Position numbers and translations under genes: made by a program. Below are positions 35,101 to 46,943 of a DNA stretch of 64,000 bases, in pieces; within the stretch, counting starts at the first letter, position 1, and each line of letters starts with the position of its first letter. Origin of the DNA: Dillenia suffruticosa (taxonomy: Eukaryota > Streptophyta > Magnoliopsida > Dilleniales > Dilleniaceae); the NCBI GenBank assembly GCA_033439265.1, contig JAVTVX010000016.1, positions 12,883,201-12,947,200 on the forward strand, read 5' to 3'. The notes under the pieces were generated by a model that was given only the letters and a program-made list of their open reading frames with translations, ran no database searches and had not been told where the DNA came from.

Positions 35101-35445
35101 TTGTTTTGGTGTCAAAAAAAATTTGTTAAGAGCCAAAAAAAATTTTTGTTTACAAAAAATTGTTTTGGCGCCATAATAATTTGTTAAGATCAGTGCCAAA
35201 AAAATTTTTGTTAACTAAAATTGTTACGGCATCCCAAAAAATTGTTAACATTGGCGCCAAAAAAATTTTGTTAACATTCGCGCTTGTTTTTAATTGTAAA
35301 TAAAAAGAAGTGAAAAACAAATTGTTTTGCCTCCAAAATGTAATTGGCAACAAAAATTGTTTTTAATGCTAAATAGTTAAATAACAAAATTAGCTAAATA
35401 AGAAAATAAAAAAGTTAAAGAAATAAAATTGTTTTGGCACCAAAA
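35101..35445. repeat. GGCGCC-centred repeat array upstream of the transposase remnant
   Basis: About three diverged units of roughly 60 bp (about 35101-35275), plus looser copies near 35320 and 35428, carry TTGTTTTGGYGYCAAAAAAA and TTTTTGTTAA blocks. Two positions match the plant E2F consensus TTTSSCGC exactly (35164-35171, and 35254-35261 on the minus strand). The array lies about 160-500 bp upstream of the transposase start, in its probable promoter. Confidence 0.6.
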
Positions 35446-35715
35446 ATATTTTTTTTACATTGATTTTAGTCAAGTATTATTATTAGTTAGTTGTTATTAT
35501 TATTGTTAGGGTGTGGTTTTTTTTTTGAAATCAAAAAGATTTATATAATAATATTAAATTATATAATATTGATAATTAATAAAATATATACTATATGAAA
35601 TAATAATTTAATATCATTACAATTTTTAAATAATAATATTATTAATTTAAAATAATAACTTTATATATTTATATAATTAAAAATTATTATAATATTAATA
35701 TTTTAATATTGGTAC

Positions 35716-35852
35716 ATGGGGCATGTGTGCGGTTTCAGCCGCCCAGGCACGCAGTTTCAGCTGCACGCATGCCTAGGCATGCGTAGTTTCAACCACGTGC
35801 AAGCCACCACATGCACGGTTTTAGCCACGCAGTGCGCAGTTTCAACCGTGCA
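35716..35852. repeat. GC-rich degenerate repeat with GTTTCAGCC core
   Basis: Five units with the core GCAGTTTCAGCCG, separated by GCACGCATGC-like palindromic sequence, form a GC-rich island between an AT-rich stretch (35530-35710) and copia element F. Open frames here follow the repeat and are not convincing genes. Confidence 0.6.
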
Positions 35853-35972
35853 TCTTATCATTGTAAGCAATGCAAATGTGCAGGTCATCTCTCCTAGAGA
35901 ATCGAGGAATCATGTTACAAATTTCTCCTAGTAGGTTGTGGCAGCTACATCCTATATCCTGGCTATTCAATT

Positions 35973-37490
35973 TGTATGCACACACATGGCGAAGCGTAAC
36001 AAATTTTCGGAATAATAAAAGTTTGAATATTTTCAGGCACATCTCAATGAGCAAATCGCAGAAAATTCAGAGAATTATAAATCTTGATCGAACGATCTCA
36101 TCGTCATGATGATAACCACTAAAATCGAACTATCACCACAACACCACAACACCTTAATCCAAATCTGATGATGAATACGGTATGAAAAATTCTCTTCCTA
36201 GAATTTTCTCAAGCCCTCACTCTCACGGAGATATATTTTCTCTCTTTTGTGCCGTCACTACAATGGTATGCAATTCTAGGGTTTTGCCCTAGTTTTCCTT
36301 TTTTTCCTATAACCACAAAAGGAAAAGGTTTCAATCACATTGGTTACAATTCGGAGAATATGGAAAGTGGGATTATTCCCATTTTCATATATAGAAAAAT
36401 GCCCCATGTGGGCATTAATTCTATTATTTCCCTCTTACACATGAGGGCATTTTTATCCATCACGAGATCGCAACTCATGCGATCTCCTATATCACCCTGC
36501 TGGATTTTCATACAGGATTGGGTGTTATGCGACTGACAAGTATACCTGTAAGCAAAAATTTCTCGATACACATGTTAGGATGATCGAAGAGCTACCGTTA
36601 GATTATCACTATGTATTCACTATATGTGCTCCCCAATATGTGCTCGACTGTGTATTCATTTTTACGCTCGTATCCCAACATTGATAAATGTAAAAGACCG
36701 GTCGATGAATATAACACAACAATGTAATATAGATCAGTCTTCCTTTCCCAAACTCAAATCCATCGGCCTCAACTCAACTGTTTTCCTAAATCTGCGTCTT
36801 AGACCTCAATTTATTTTCTGACTCATAGGTAAATAGACTAAAATAGTAAACACTGAATTGAGATTTCTAAAAACAGTCAAAAATAAAATAAGGGTACTAG
36901 AAATCCTACTCAATGGATCTCGAGTCTCACACAGTGGAACGGAGATCATGATTAGATCATCATCTCATATAACAGCTCCCATTATCCATAGTTGTCTATC
37001 GCACGCGATATGAAACACGTGCTACAGTGTTAATCCTTCATTCCTCAAAAGAGCATATGTCAGATTTCTCTAATACTGTGTAGATATGGAACTCAGTTTA
37101 CACATAAGACTCTACCCGAAAATCTTAGAAAGAATGTCTCAGAGAAAATATCACTAAACGCAGGTGATATCCGAGATCTCAAATCGGCTACTCACAGGTA
37201 ACATGGATGTGGGTATTTCTATATTGGTCATATCCCAAATGACCTCATCCTGAACACATATCAGGGTTACTTGTATTCTAGTAGGGCCACTCTCAATATC
37301 TCTTACGACTAGAAACTGTCTCATCTCTGCTCACTCAGAGATGGAGGTAATCACTCGTGTTAGAGAGTCGACCTCGCCTGCTGACATATCTTTTATCACA
37401 TCAAATCATATATGATCTAAAACAAATACATTATTTAAGAAATAAAATATTAACGCAACTATAACTAAATAATGCATAAAATCAATTAGT
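35973..37490 (-). repeat. 3' LTR of copia element F
   Basis: The left terminus TGTATGCACAC at 35973 is set by alignment with 39584. The boundary with RNase H near 37490 is approximate. It aligns with the LTR of G (for example 36420-36760 with 51420-51770). A TATA-like minus-strand run (CTATATATG) lies at 36386-36395, with a counterpart near 39994-40005 in the other LTR. Confidence 0.65.
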
Positions 37491-37505
37491 ATAGAATAAG
37501 TAATA

Positions 37506-39032
37506 TCAAAATATTCCCAAACTCAATAACTCTTTATATGCTACAAATAAGTCTCTAGTAATGAATTTGGTGAAGGGGTCAGCTACCATGTTGTGTGTCG
37601 AGATATACTTGATGGTCACTTCACTCTTCTCGATGATTTCTCTAACAAAATTATATCTTGTGTCGATGTGTTTGATTCTACTATGATATTTAGGGTCTCG
37701 AGTATAGGCTATAACGACATGATTATCATAGTAGATTATCATTGGCCTCCCACTATCAACTACAACCCCTAAGTCATCTAATAGTCTCTGGAGCTAAACA
37801 CTCTCCTGAACTATAACTGAGTAAGTTACGAACTCAGTTTTCATCGTAGATAGAGCTACACAAGCCTACTTCTTGTTGTCCCAAGAAATGGCACCACCAT
37901 TGAGCAAGAAGGCAAAACCTAATGCCGATTTGCATTTATTCAAATCACCGCTCCGATCAACGTTCGAATATCCCACAAGGCACAAATCACCTCCCTTATT
38001 ACACAAGAAGTAGCTCGTAGTTCCGTTGAGATATCTGAAAATCCTTTTCACTGCTCTCCAGTGACCCATTCCAGGATTTGATTGATATCTACTTACCAGA
38101 CCGACTGTATAACATATGTCTCATCATGTACACAATATCGTGTATATCAAACTTCCCACTACGCTGGAATAAGGGATTTTTCTCATCTCCTTTATTTCTT
38201 CCTGAGTTTTCGGACACATCTCAAGACTCAGGCCATTACAGTTGGTGATTGGAGTATCAATGGGATTACAATCACTCATCGCAAAGCGCTCGAGGATCTT
38301 CTTAATGTAGGTCTCTTATGAGAGAGCCAACATTTGCCTCAAGCAATCCCTCTGGATCTTAACTCCAAAGATGAACTCAATTTCATCCATATCTTTCATG
38401 TCGAAACTCGATGACAATCATATCTTGATTGTTATCAGATATTCAATGTTGTTCCCAGTCAACATTATATCGTCCACATATAGGGACAGGATCATAAAAG
38501 ATTCATCAGATCGTATCAGATAGATACATGATCCTACTCGATCATTGTAAAACCATAAATATCACTTCCTTGTGAAATCTTAGGTTTCACGCCTAGATGA
38601 TTGCTTTAGGCCACATATCGACTTCCAAAACTGACAGACCTTATCCTCATGACCTATTAGAATGAACTCAGAGGGCTGCTCCATGTAGATCTCCTCATCC
38701 AGATTTCCGTTAAGAAAAGCGATCATTACATCCATCTGATGCAACTCTAGATCCATGCTTGGGACAATTACCAAGAGTAAATGGATCGATATAAATTTGA
38801 CTATATGGGATAAAGTCTCCTCATAGTCATTGTCGTTTGTCTGTGTGTAACCTTTGGCTACTAGATAGGTCTTGTATCTCTCTACTGATCCGTTGGCTTT
38901 TCTTTTGATTTTGAGAACCCATTTGTTTTCAATGGCCTTTCTATCCTTAGGTAGGTCAACTAGGTCCCAGACCCCATTGACTCTCATAGATTCAATCTCA
39001 TCCTTCATGGTCTTTAACCATTGGTTCTTCAT
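37506..39032 (-). pseudogene. Element F copia reverse transcriptase and RNase H
   Basis: The RT N-terminal half is an open frame at 38580-39032 (AIENKWVLKIKRKANGSVER, LVAKGYTQTNDNDYEETLS, LNGNLDEEIYMEQPSEF). The catalytic YVDD is present near 38461-38486, and the RT C-terminus follows to about 38070. RNase H is at 37866-38069 and 37506-37742 (KHIDTRYNFVREII, MVADPFTK), the diagnostic C-terminus of Ty1/copia pol. At least three frame breaks (about 38575, 38080 and 37860) inactivate it. The domain order IN-RT-RH confirms copia rather than gypsy. Confidence 0.88.
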
Positions 39033-39575
39033 AGGACTCTCGAGAGCCTCCTAAAAGGTCTGAGATTTCTCATCATCCTCGGGAGTCATGATGAAAATCT
39101 CATCTTCAGTCAGAAAATGACGTCGGGGTATATGTCCCCGATTACTCCTACAAGAAGTGGGAGTCTCTTCACCTCTAAATGGGCTCCTCTCACTAGGACC
39201 TAGATCCATAATGGGTTTAGTCCTGCCACTAGGCTCAACCGAGCCATTAGATTCACCCATCTCATAAAAGGTGAAGTGCCGGTCAATTTCACCTATTTAG
39301 GGAAATCATTTTCCAGGAATGTAATATTACGAGATTCGATCTCAGAAACCATGTCATCCGTATGGTCACCTAGGAACACATGTCCCTTAGAATGTTCGAA
39401 GGATCTTATGAAGATACACTTATTTTCTCGCAGGTCTAACTTGTCGTGTGGGTACGAGGAATCGTGTGAGTACGAGGAATAGTGAACGTATATGGCACCA
39501 TCCCATGGCCTAAAATGGCTAAAGTCAGGCTGCCTCCCCGTCTAAAACTCTGAAGGGTAGTGACTACTGCCTCAT
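39033..39575 (-). pseudogene. Element F integrase C-terminal region
   Basis: Frame fragments include KCIFIR-SEHSKGYVFLGDH, ESRNVTFLEN and the RT-proximal linker (39051-39260, RTKPIMDLGPSERSPF). This is the variable C-terminal part of copia integrase. Catalytic residues and the zinc finger are absent, and the 5' LTR follows at once. Confidence 0.75.
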
Positions 39576-39583
39576 TGGATTTA

Positions 39584-40045
39584 TGTGCACACACACATGC
39601 GGAAGTGTGACAAATTTTTGGAATAGTAAAAGTTTAAATGTTTTCGGACATACTTCAATGAGGAGATCGCAGAAAATCCAGGGAATCACGAATTTTGATC
39701 GAATGACCTCACTATCGGGATGATAGTCACTAAAATCGAACTATCACCACAACACCACAATATCGCAATCTAAATCCGGTAATAAATACGACACGAAAAA
39801 TTCTCTTCCCAGAATTTTCTTAAACTCTCACTCTCACAGAGATATATTTTCTTTCTTTTGTATCGTCACAACAATGGTGTGCAATTCTAGGTTTTGTCCT
39901 AGTGTTTCTTTTTCTCCCGTAATCATAAAAGAAAGGAGTTTTAATTATATCAATTACAATTTGAAGGATATTGAAAGTGAGATTATTCGTATTTTTTATA
40001 TATGAAAAAATGCTTTACCAGGGCATTAATTATATCCCTGTGAAT
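39584..40045 (-). repeat. 5' LTR remnant of copia element F
   Basis: It is clearly similar to 35973-36420, from the TGTGCACACACAC terminus through the AACACCACAA stretch to GGGCATTAAT. Similarity stops near 40045. It sits directly next to integrase sequence, with no leader or PBS, so this side was formed by deletion. Confidence 0.7.
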
Positions 40046-41799
40046 ATTAGCACTATACGTGGACTTGACATCCACAAGGGAATTTTGAGTCAACAAGGAA
40101 AGTTGGGAATTTCAATAACTTATATACATCAGAGGGACACCTACCAAGAAAGAAAGGTACTTGAGAGGACATTCATGCACAACATAACCTCACAAACAAC
40201 ACAATAAAACAATAAAACAACAATGAGTTGTAAGCATGATTTAAATAAAACAAAAGAATCTGAGAGAGAGAGAGAGAGGGGCAGAGACTTGGGGGCATTG
40301 CAGTTATTTTTTCCGGCGTCTCTCTCTCTAATGTAGAATTATGATATTTTTTTTGCCCGTCAGCCCTAATAGGTTCAATAAAATGATCTCTAGGCAAATA
40401 CATGATCACTAAACGTGCTTGTTAAACAGTAGGGGAATAGCAAGATTGATTCAAGCAAATTGATGTCAACATTGGCAACATAATATTGTTGTTTATGGAA
40501 CTACATTCCTTATTTTAATTAATTCTTAAGCTATTGTCAGCTTCTTGATGCTTACCCCATCATATTCTAAATCATGTCTATCTATCCTGCGATATTGACA
40601 TCAGATATAAACTTTGAGAAATTAGGGCAAGAGAACCACTGCTGGGATAAAATCAGAATATGGGCGAAATATATTATTTTATTATTTGTCTAACCGTGGG
40701 ATTTAAGATAGTAATTATGTTACTATTTGTCTCATCCATTTTATTATTTTAAAAAATTGATATATATATCTTTTGTAAAATATATTCTAGCATGAAACAT
40801 ACCCTCATGTAATTTACTTTTGCCGTAGAAAAATATTTTATACACCCAACAAGTAAATGCTTCTTCCACTAATCAAATATGAGCTGCAGCTTATAAATCA
40901 TATTTATACTAGTCTAATAAATTGAATAAACCATGTTCGGATTCAGAACCGGGGTTTGAAGAGATCATTTGCTTCAACATCGTACCCGCTGGACATTTGG
41001 CAACATTGGAGCCAATTTGATAATTAAGCAATTTGGGGGTGGGAGGGGGGGGCTTTTATATGTGGTAGGATGATTTACACCATAAAAAAGAAACATTTGG
41101 GCTAATGGGGCTATAAACCCAACAGAATTCTTATCCAATTTGTAGGCGTCATGCGCCGGTAGGGCTAGGGGTTCCTGTTTCCTATTGGTGGGCTCCCTTG
41201 TCAAATCATGCTTGCAACTCGTTTTGATCGAAAATTATATCTTGATCAATTGTTAGGGTTTCATTGCCATATATTTGTTATTCCAAACATCGGTAACATA
41301 ACATGTCTATTTAATGCTCTCATGCCAATCATTTTGAGTAAATTCCTTGCTCTTATATCATTTATGAAATTATATATATTTACATGTGGATGTTTTTTTA
41401 GATATTAATTTTGGGAAAAGAATAGTTTTAACTATTCTTTTATCATCCTTCCTCCCACCTCAGACTAATGTCGTATCAGCGTTAAATTAAATTTCCTACT
41501 CCATTTTTACACACAGAAAGTTCATTCGGCTTGCATCAAACCATAAAGCTAAAAAAAAGATAAATCAACTTTTTTTTCCTTATCTTTTTTCCCATTCAAC
41601 GTATATACGTAATATATATTTTTTAGATGATTTTATATCAATTTATTTATTTATTTATGAAGCTTTTGATTTATATAAATTCCATAAAAAATTGAAAAAA
41701 TAAACAAACACAATTAAATTAAATTAAATAGAATTAATAGAAATAAAAAATGATAAAATGTAATAGTTAAAATATAAATAAAAATAAAGTTAAATTTAA
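40046..41799. other. CACTA1 interior, no gene recognised
   Basis: This stretch has a short GA tract (40260-40278), a minus-strand frame (40173-40409) with a Ser/Pro-rich segment, and a G-run at about 41034-41052. Nothing identifies a known gene. It could be CACTA sequence or a captured fragment. Confidence 0.35.
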
Positions 41800-43034
41800 C
41801 GAACTTACCACCTACTTACCACTAGGCTTACCACTAACTTACCTATCATGAAGTTACTATTTACTTTCCTTTTACTTAACCCTTAGAATTTACTTACCAT
41901 GTCTCAAACTTACCACTAATTTATTACTATAGAAACATACTTATTTACTTCTCACCTACTAGCTACTGTTACTTATCATTATCACCTATTTACTAAACTA
42001 TCACCATTATAAATTTACCACAAGTTAGACTATTTTCAAATTATTATACAAAAATGATAACAATCTTAGAATTTTAGGGTTTTACAGACTTTACAAAATA
42101 TATAGGTTAGTATAAATAGAGAATATTGTATTAAAAGACGGTAGAATTTGTGTATTATCATACATCTAAAACCTATGAAGGCTGTATCGTTAAGCAGACA
42201 ATAAAAAAGATTTATATTGAGACTATTATTCGTGCCAAAAACGTTATTACATTTATAGACCATAATTTTTAATCATCAGAATCGAATATTGCTTTAGGGA
42301 TTTTTGTGGTAGCTTTACTGAGAGTTGATAAACTTTTTGTCTTCATGGACATTTTAGTAGATTGGGAAAGTCCTATATTTTCTGATGGTTCCGTCATATT
42401 ATCAGACTATATTACCACTAATTATCACAAACTTACCATAAATTATTATAAATTTACAATGTTATAACAACACACAATCTGTTATCACAAATTATCTCAT
42501 ATTATTGCAACTTATCACTACGTATCACAAATGTTTTGAAATCTTAACACTTAAATTTTTAAATTATTCCTAAAGATTATACAACAGTGGAATATGGCTA
42601 TAAAGACTATTTTCAAATAGTCAGTAAAGAGTACCACATTTACCGATGAAAGTTAATAACCGTTAGAATAGTATATAGTATTTACAAACGGTACAATATA
42701 TGAGTTAATATAGTTATAAACTTATACAGATGGTATAGTTAAATAGACCCTAAAGAAAAGTCATATAGAGATTGTTTTCAAGCCATCTCTAAAGCTATTA
42801 TATTTACTGACCACAAGTGATAATTATCAGAATTGAATATCATTTTAATAGACAATTGTGATAGTTTTACTGACGGTTGATAAACTTTTCTCGACACTAT
42901 AATTTATACCATTGGAAAATATATACATTTCCCTACGGTTTCATAAAAAACGTCTCTATAAGGCATAAGAAATCATCATTAAAGGTCACCGATAATAAAA
43001 GTTACCGTCAGCATATGGCTTTAATTTTGTTGTG
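41800..43034. repeat. Right subterminal region of CACTA1
   Basis: It contains dense short repeats of TTACCACTA and TTATCACAA type (41800-42550), then ACCGTTAG- and ACCGATGAAAGTTA-like motifs. The terminus follows (GACGG inverted near 43005, ending TTGTTGTG at 43034). It mirrors the left subterminal zone in composition. Confidence 0.6.
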
Positions 43035-43994
43035 CTAGGATCTTCTTTCCTTTTCCATCTTTCCTTCCTTTCTCTTCTTTTCTTTCTTTCCTCTTCTTTC
43101 TCTCTCTCTCTTTCTTTCTTTCTCTTAGCCAAACTGGTTTGGGAAATAGGAGCAGGAGGGGTATTTATAGGCTTTGTTGGGTAATGGATCTTTGTCAAGT
43201 GTTAGGACACTTGTTGATCATGTAAGTTCTTGTTCTAGACGTAAGTCATGTGTCCTTCCATATGTCATGTGGTGGCATGACAAAAATATGCGATTGACAA
43301 GTGTCCAAATATGTGTCATATGGATAGAGGAGGTTGAATGTCAATTGACTACTTAAAATGACATGTGTCAAGTAGATGGAGGAAGTAAAATGCAATTTGA
43401 CAACTTCAATGGCGGTAGAAGATGAGGCAATTTTGATGGTGGTAAGGCAGTCACATGGTCCATGCATGCATATGTGGTGTGTCCAGATTTAGGTATTTAG
43501 CATAGATGCAATTCTGGTTGTCCTTATTTCTGTATAATATCATTTAAGTAAATGGATTTTTATGTTATTTTAGTTCATTTACTTAATAATTATACATAAA
43601 TCAGGAAATAACTACCATTTAGATTGAATAAAAATAGTTTCAGAATCTCATTCTTTAAAAACAAAAAGTCAATTCTTCCTTCTAAGAACAAAACTCGAAA
43701 TGGCTAATTTGTCGGATTTTATTTGGAGGGCTAATGACTTAGAAAAATTCTAGAAAAATAGATTTTTTTTTATTGGATATATAAGGAACAATTACCGGAA
43801 CTTTTTCTCCTTATTTTCCAAACATTTCAGAAAACCTTATTTTTGAGGTACTTAGTTTCCAGCGAACTAGTCAAATCTAGATTTTTTATATTATAAGTTT
43901 TCAATTTTATATCGAATTTCTATATTTCAGGTAATATCCTTATTTCATTATTAATAATAAGTTATTTTTTGTAACTAAATTAGGGTATGTGACA
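43035..43994 (-). repeat. 3' LTR of D, proximal part (right of CACTA1)
   Basis: It resumes with CTAGGATCTTC at 43035 and aligns with 48475-49487 of the 5' LTR, ending GGTATGTGACA at 43994. It contains a CT-rich stretch (43045-43125) and a TATA box. The 96-bp unit duplicated in the 5' LTR is present once here (about 43438-43530). Confidence 0.92.
43162..43169 (-). promoter_or_regulatory. TATA box of D's 3' LTR
   Basis: The minus strand reads GCCTATAAATACCCC. The same box is at the same LTR position in the other D copies (48579 and 60292), followed by the CT/GA-rich leader. Confidence 0.65.
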
Positions 43995-44010
43995 TTCTTT
44001 CCTCTTAAAA
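43995..44010 (-). other. Polypurine tract of element D
   Basis: The minus strand reads TTTTTAAGAGGAAAGAA right before the LTR start TGTCACATACC. It differs from the A/B tract. Confidence 0.75.
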
Positions 44011-44013
44011 AAT

Positions 44014-44206
44014 TTCATCCTCGAAATTCATACGTGATTATAGAAACAAGGTGGAATACATTTGTCGGATCTCATCTTTAAGTTTCCATATGACATTTTC
44101 TATTCCCTTTTTGCTATTCTGATTTTTTGCTATGGGTATCTGCAACTACATTTGCTTATCTTGGTTGGTAGTTGATGATACAATCATAGTTCTCGAGATA
44201 TTCTCC
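44014..44206 (-). pseudogene. Deletion-fused end of D pol: RNase H tail joined to chromodomain tail
   Basis: Read on the minus strand, RNase H ends with motifs equivalent to [15 protein letters not shown] (here with two stops). Within about 20 codons the sequence passes into the extreme C-terminus of a chromovirus polyprotein (VIWKLKDEIRQMY, then NFEDEIF) just before the PPT. The zinc finger, catalytic core and most of the chromodomain, about 1.4 kb in A and B, are absent. Confidence 0.75.
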
Positions 44207-45480
44207 TCATCTTTTTTGCCTCAAGTTAAGTTCTTTTTGAGAGAATAAGTACTTTAAATTCTTATGATCTATGAATTCCACAAAAGTTACCTTATTCAGA
44301 TAATCTCTCCACTTTTTGCAGGCAAAGACTATAGTAGCTAACTCCAAATCATAAGTGAAATAGTTTTGCTTATAAGACTTTAATTGCCTTGACGTACATG
44401 CTATAACCTTTGCTTTTGTATTCATATATAACCTAAACTTCTTTTGATGCATTAGTATAAACCTCAAATCCATCATTTCCTTTGGATAAGGCAAGTATTA
44501 GAGCTATAGTTGGTCCTTTCTCCAATTCAAGGAAACTTCTTTCACATTCATTGTTCTATTGAAACTTAGTATTCTTCCAAGTTAGCCTTGTCAAAATTAC
44601 AACTAGTTTTGAAAATCTTGCACAAAACTTCTATAGTATCTGGCTGGTCCTAGGAAACTTCATATCTCACTTACCGTCCTTGGTGTTTTTTATGACAAAA
44701 TGGATTTTATCTTAAAAGGATCAACAGAAATTCTCTTCACAAATATTACGTGACCAAGGAAAGTATTTTTTTCTAACCAAAATTCGTATTTGCTAAATTT
44801 GGCATACAATCTGTTTTCTTTAAAAGTCTGCAACACAAAATGTAAATATTCTTTGAGTTCTTCCTCTGATTTTGAGTATACCAATATATCATCTATAAAA
44901 ATCACCACGAAATGGTTAATGTATTGATGAAATACTCTATGCATTAAATCCATGAAATCAGCTGGTGTATTAGTTAACCCAAAAGGACATGACCACAGAC
45001 TCGTAATGACCGTATCGAGTTCTGAAACCTATCTTGGGCATGTCCTCTTTTTAATCCTCAATTGATAATACCCCTGTCTTATATCAAACTTAGTAAAAAT
45101 TTTAACACCTTGTAACTGATCAAACAAATTATCTATTAAAGGCAAGGGGTATTTTTTTTATTGTAACATTGTTCAATCCTCAATAATCGACACACAATCG
45201 TAATATATTTTTTTCCTTGACAAATAACACAGGAGCTCTCATGGTGATAAACTTGGTCAAATAAACTCTCTTTCAAGTAAATCTTGCAATTGTATCTTAA
45301 GTTCTTTTAATTCTAGAGGGGTCATTCTACATAAAGTATTAGATATCGGTTCTACTCCTGGAATAAGATCTACACCAAATTCTATTTATCTTTCTGGAGG
45401 TAATGAGGTTAATTTTTTCAGGAAACACATCTGAGTATTTTCTTACAATAGGGATATTCTCAATTTTATTTTACTCAATG
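44207..45480 (-). pseudogene. Element D reverse transcriptase and RNase H
   Basis: The RT N-terminus is frameshifted (about 45000-45420, [13 protein letters not shown] and the RTRYGHYE motif). The palm at 44690-44953 is open and keeps [11 protein letters not shown] (FIDD near 44880-44905). RNase H is at 44207-44494 ([32 protein letters not shown]). Breaks occur near 45230, 45000, 44680 and 44500. The sequence is clearly diverged from A, B and E, so D is a separate chromovirus family. Confidence 0.85.
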
Positions 45481-45584
45481 GGTTGATTCATAAGATAAGC
45501 CAGATATCCATACATCCTTTATAAAAAATTTTCTAGAGCATGTTCCGGATATAACTATGTGTCTCCTACTAATTCAACTTCAAG

Positions 45585-45885
45585 TTATCTTGGAATACAA
45601 AGATTTACTACCTTTGTTCTACAATCCACTTTTGCTTGATACCGAAATAATAATTCCATTCCTAGTATAATGTTATAATGCAAAATAAGTAAGACAATCA
45701 AATATGCTAGGAATTCTCGCTTATCAATTTCTACTTTAATTACAAGCTCAGTAGTCATATTACTTCCTATTGGAGTACTTACTTCCAATATGTATGACAA
45801 CTTTTCAATCTTAACATCTATCAACTAGGAGCAATAAATGAATGTGTGAAATCAAGATCAAATAATATCTTAACCTTATGATTAT
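45585..45885 (-). pseudogene. Element D aspartic protease
   Basis: The C-terminal half is open (45585-45824, with LHYNIILGMELL as the ILGMD-type motif). The active site upstream reads FDLDFTHSF instead of the usual DSGATHSF, and a stop follows at about 45828. Both would inactivate the enzyme. Position and motifs place it between gag and RT. Confidence 0.8.
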
Positions 45886-46943
45886 TGAAGCATACCTTCC
45901 ACAACATTGGATGCTTCAAGGATTTCTTCTCTTTCCATGGCAAAAACTCTTCCTTGCATCTTGGGTTTATTATTTCGATTGCATTGTCTTTGACCTTGAG
46001 GTAGGCTTCTCTTCCATGCTATCTTGGGGCAATCTTTAATGTAGTGCTCAACACTTCCGCACTTTATACATTTTTCAGCTTTTAGCCAACACTTATTCTC
46101 ATTATGTCCTGACCTTTGGCAATAATTGCAAAAGTCTATTTGTCCTTCTTGTTTGCTAGGACTTGCTATATCTTTTTCTTGATTACTAATAACTTGGCTT
46201 TGTGCTGAATCATTTGAACCCCTTCTTCGTACTTTAGTACATTCTTGAAACTTCCCTTTTAGCAAATTTGATGAAGTAGTTCTCTTATTAAGTCCCACAT
46301 GTCCTTTATTTTTACTATCTTCTACTTGACATGCCAATTCTATAGCCTTAGAATATGTTTCTATAATGATATGTGCTAAAGTATTTTGAATGTCCCAACG
46401 TAATCTTCCAATAAAACGTCTAATTCTATAATCTTCAGTTGATACTAATGAAGGGACGAACTTTGAAAGTTTCATAAATCTGGTTTCATATTGAGCTACT
46501 GTCATGTGATCTTGTTTGAGAACAAGAAATTCTTCTTCTCATTTTTCTCACATGTGGCATAGGTAATACTTTTCATTGACTTCCTTCAAGTCCCAAGTAC
46601 ATGGGGCACTATTTTGTTTCCACTTATATGATATGGCTCGCCACCATTCTCTAACTATCCTGAAAAGTTGATATACTGCCACTCTAATTTTCCATTTACC
46701 TGTATAGTCTAATACTGCAAAAATTCCTTCCATTTCTTCTAACTACAATTCAGTATTTTCATCATATCCATATCCTCCATCAAACCTTGGAGGATGGAAC
46801 TTTAGAAATTGTTCCAAGATAATATCCTCGGATTGTTCAGTATTTGGTGACAGGTCATGGGGAGACTGATGGTTGGCTATATTATTGACTTGTTGTTCCA
46901 TAATTTGAGATACTCTATCTGGTGTTGCAATCACTTGATCCAA
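45882..46943 (-). pseudogene. Element D gag with two zinc knuckles
   Basis: The first candidate Met is at 46943 (MDQVIATPDRVSQIM), then a Pro-rich stretch leads to FLKFHPPRFDGG. Capsid segments follow at 46548-46733 (ILDYTGKW-like, VREWWRAISYKW) and 45882-46505 (MTVAQYETRFMKLSKFVP, RRFIGRLRWDIQ). Two CCHC knuckles are visible in the last block: CNYCQRSGHNENKC and CIKCGSVEHYIKDC. Elements A and B show only one. Stops at about 46742 and 46545 break an otherwise well-preserved gene. Gag packages the element RNA. Confidence 0.88.

Larger units (their letters stand above)
35973..40045 (-). mobile_element. Ty1/copia element F, internally deleted, inside CACTA1
   Basis: On the minus strand, the 5' LTR remnant (39584-40045) is followed directly by the integrase C-terminus, RT, RNase H and the 3' LTR (about 35973-37490). 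The two LTR starts are alike (35973 TGTATGCACACACATGG; 39584 TGTGCACACACACATGC). The leader, gag, protease and most of integrase are missing, and the 5' LTR is cut off near 40045. Because that side is truncated, no target duplication can be checked. F is related to copia element G further right. Confidence 0.8.
30076..43034 (-). mobile_element. CACTA1: En/Spm-type DNA transposon inserted in D's 3' LTR
   Basis: The left terminus is CACTACGAAATAAATGC. The right terminus, inverted, is CACAACAAAATTAAAGCC, and the two share further bases up to a common GACGG motif. The flanks carry a perfect 3-bp duplication CTA (30073-30075 and 43035-43037), the TSD length of CACTA elements. At 12959 bp it contains left and right subterminal repeat zones, a TNP2 transposase remnant on the minus strand (34030-34942), a repeat array upstream of it, and copia element F. 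The strand is set by the transposase. The gene is broken, so the copy could only move if helped in trans. Confidence 0.92.

Noticed and set aside
40173..40409. Possible host exon with Ser/Pro-rich tail near a GA tract
   Set aside because: There are no splice signals or domain I can support. It was kept only as unassigned CACTA1 interior.
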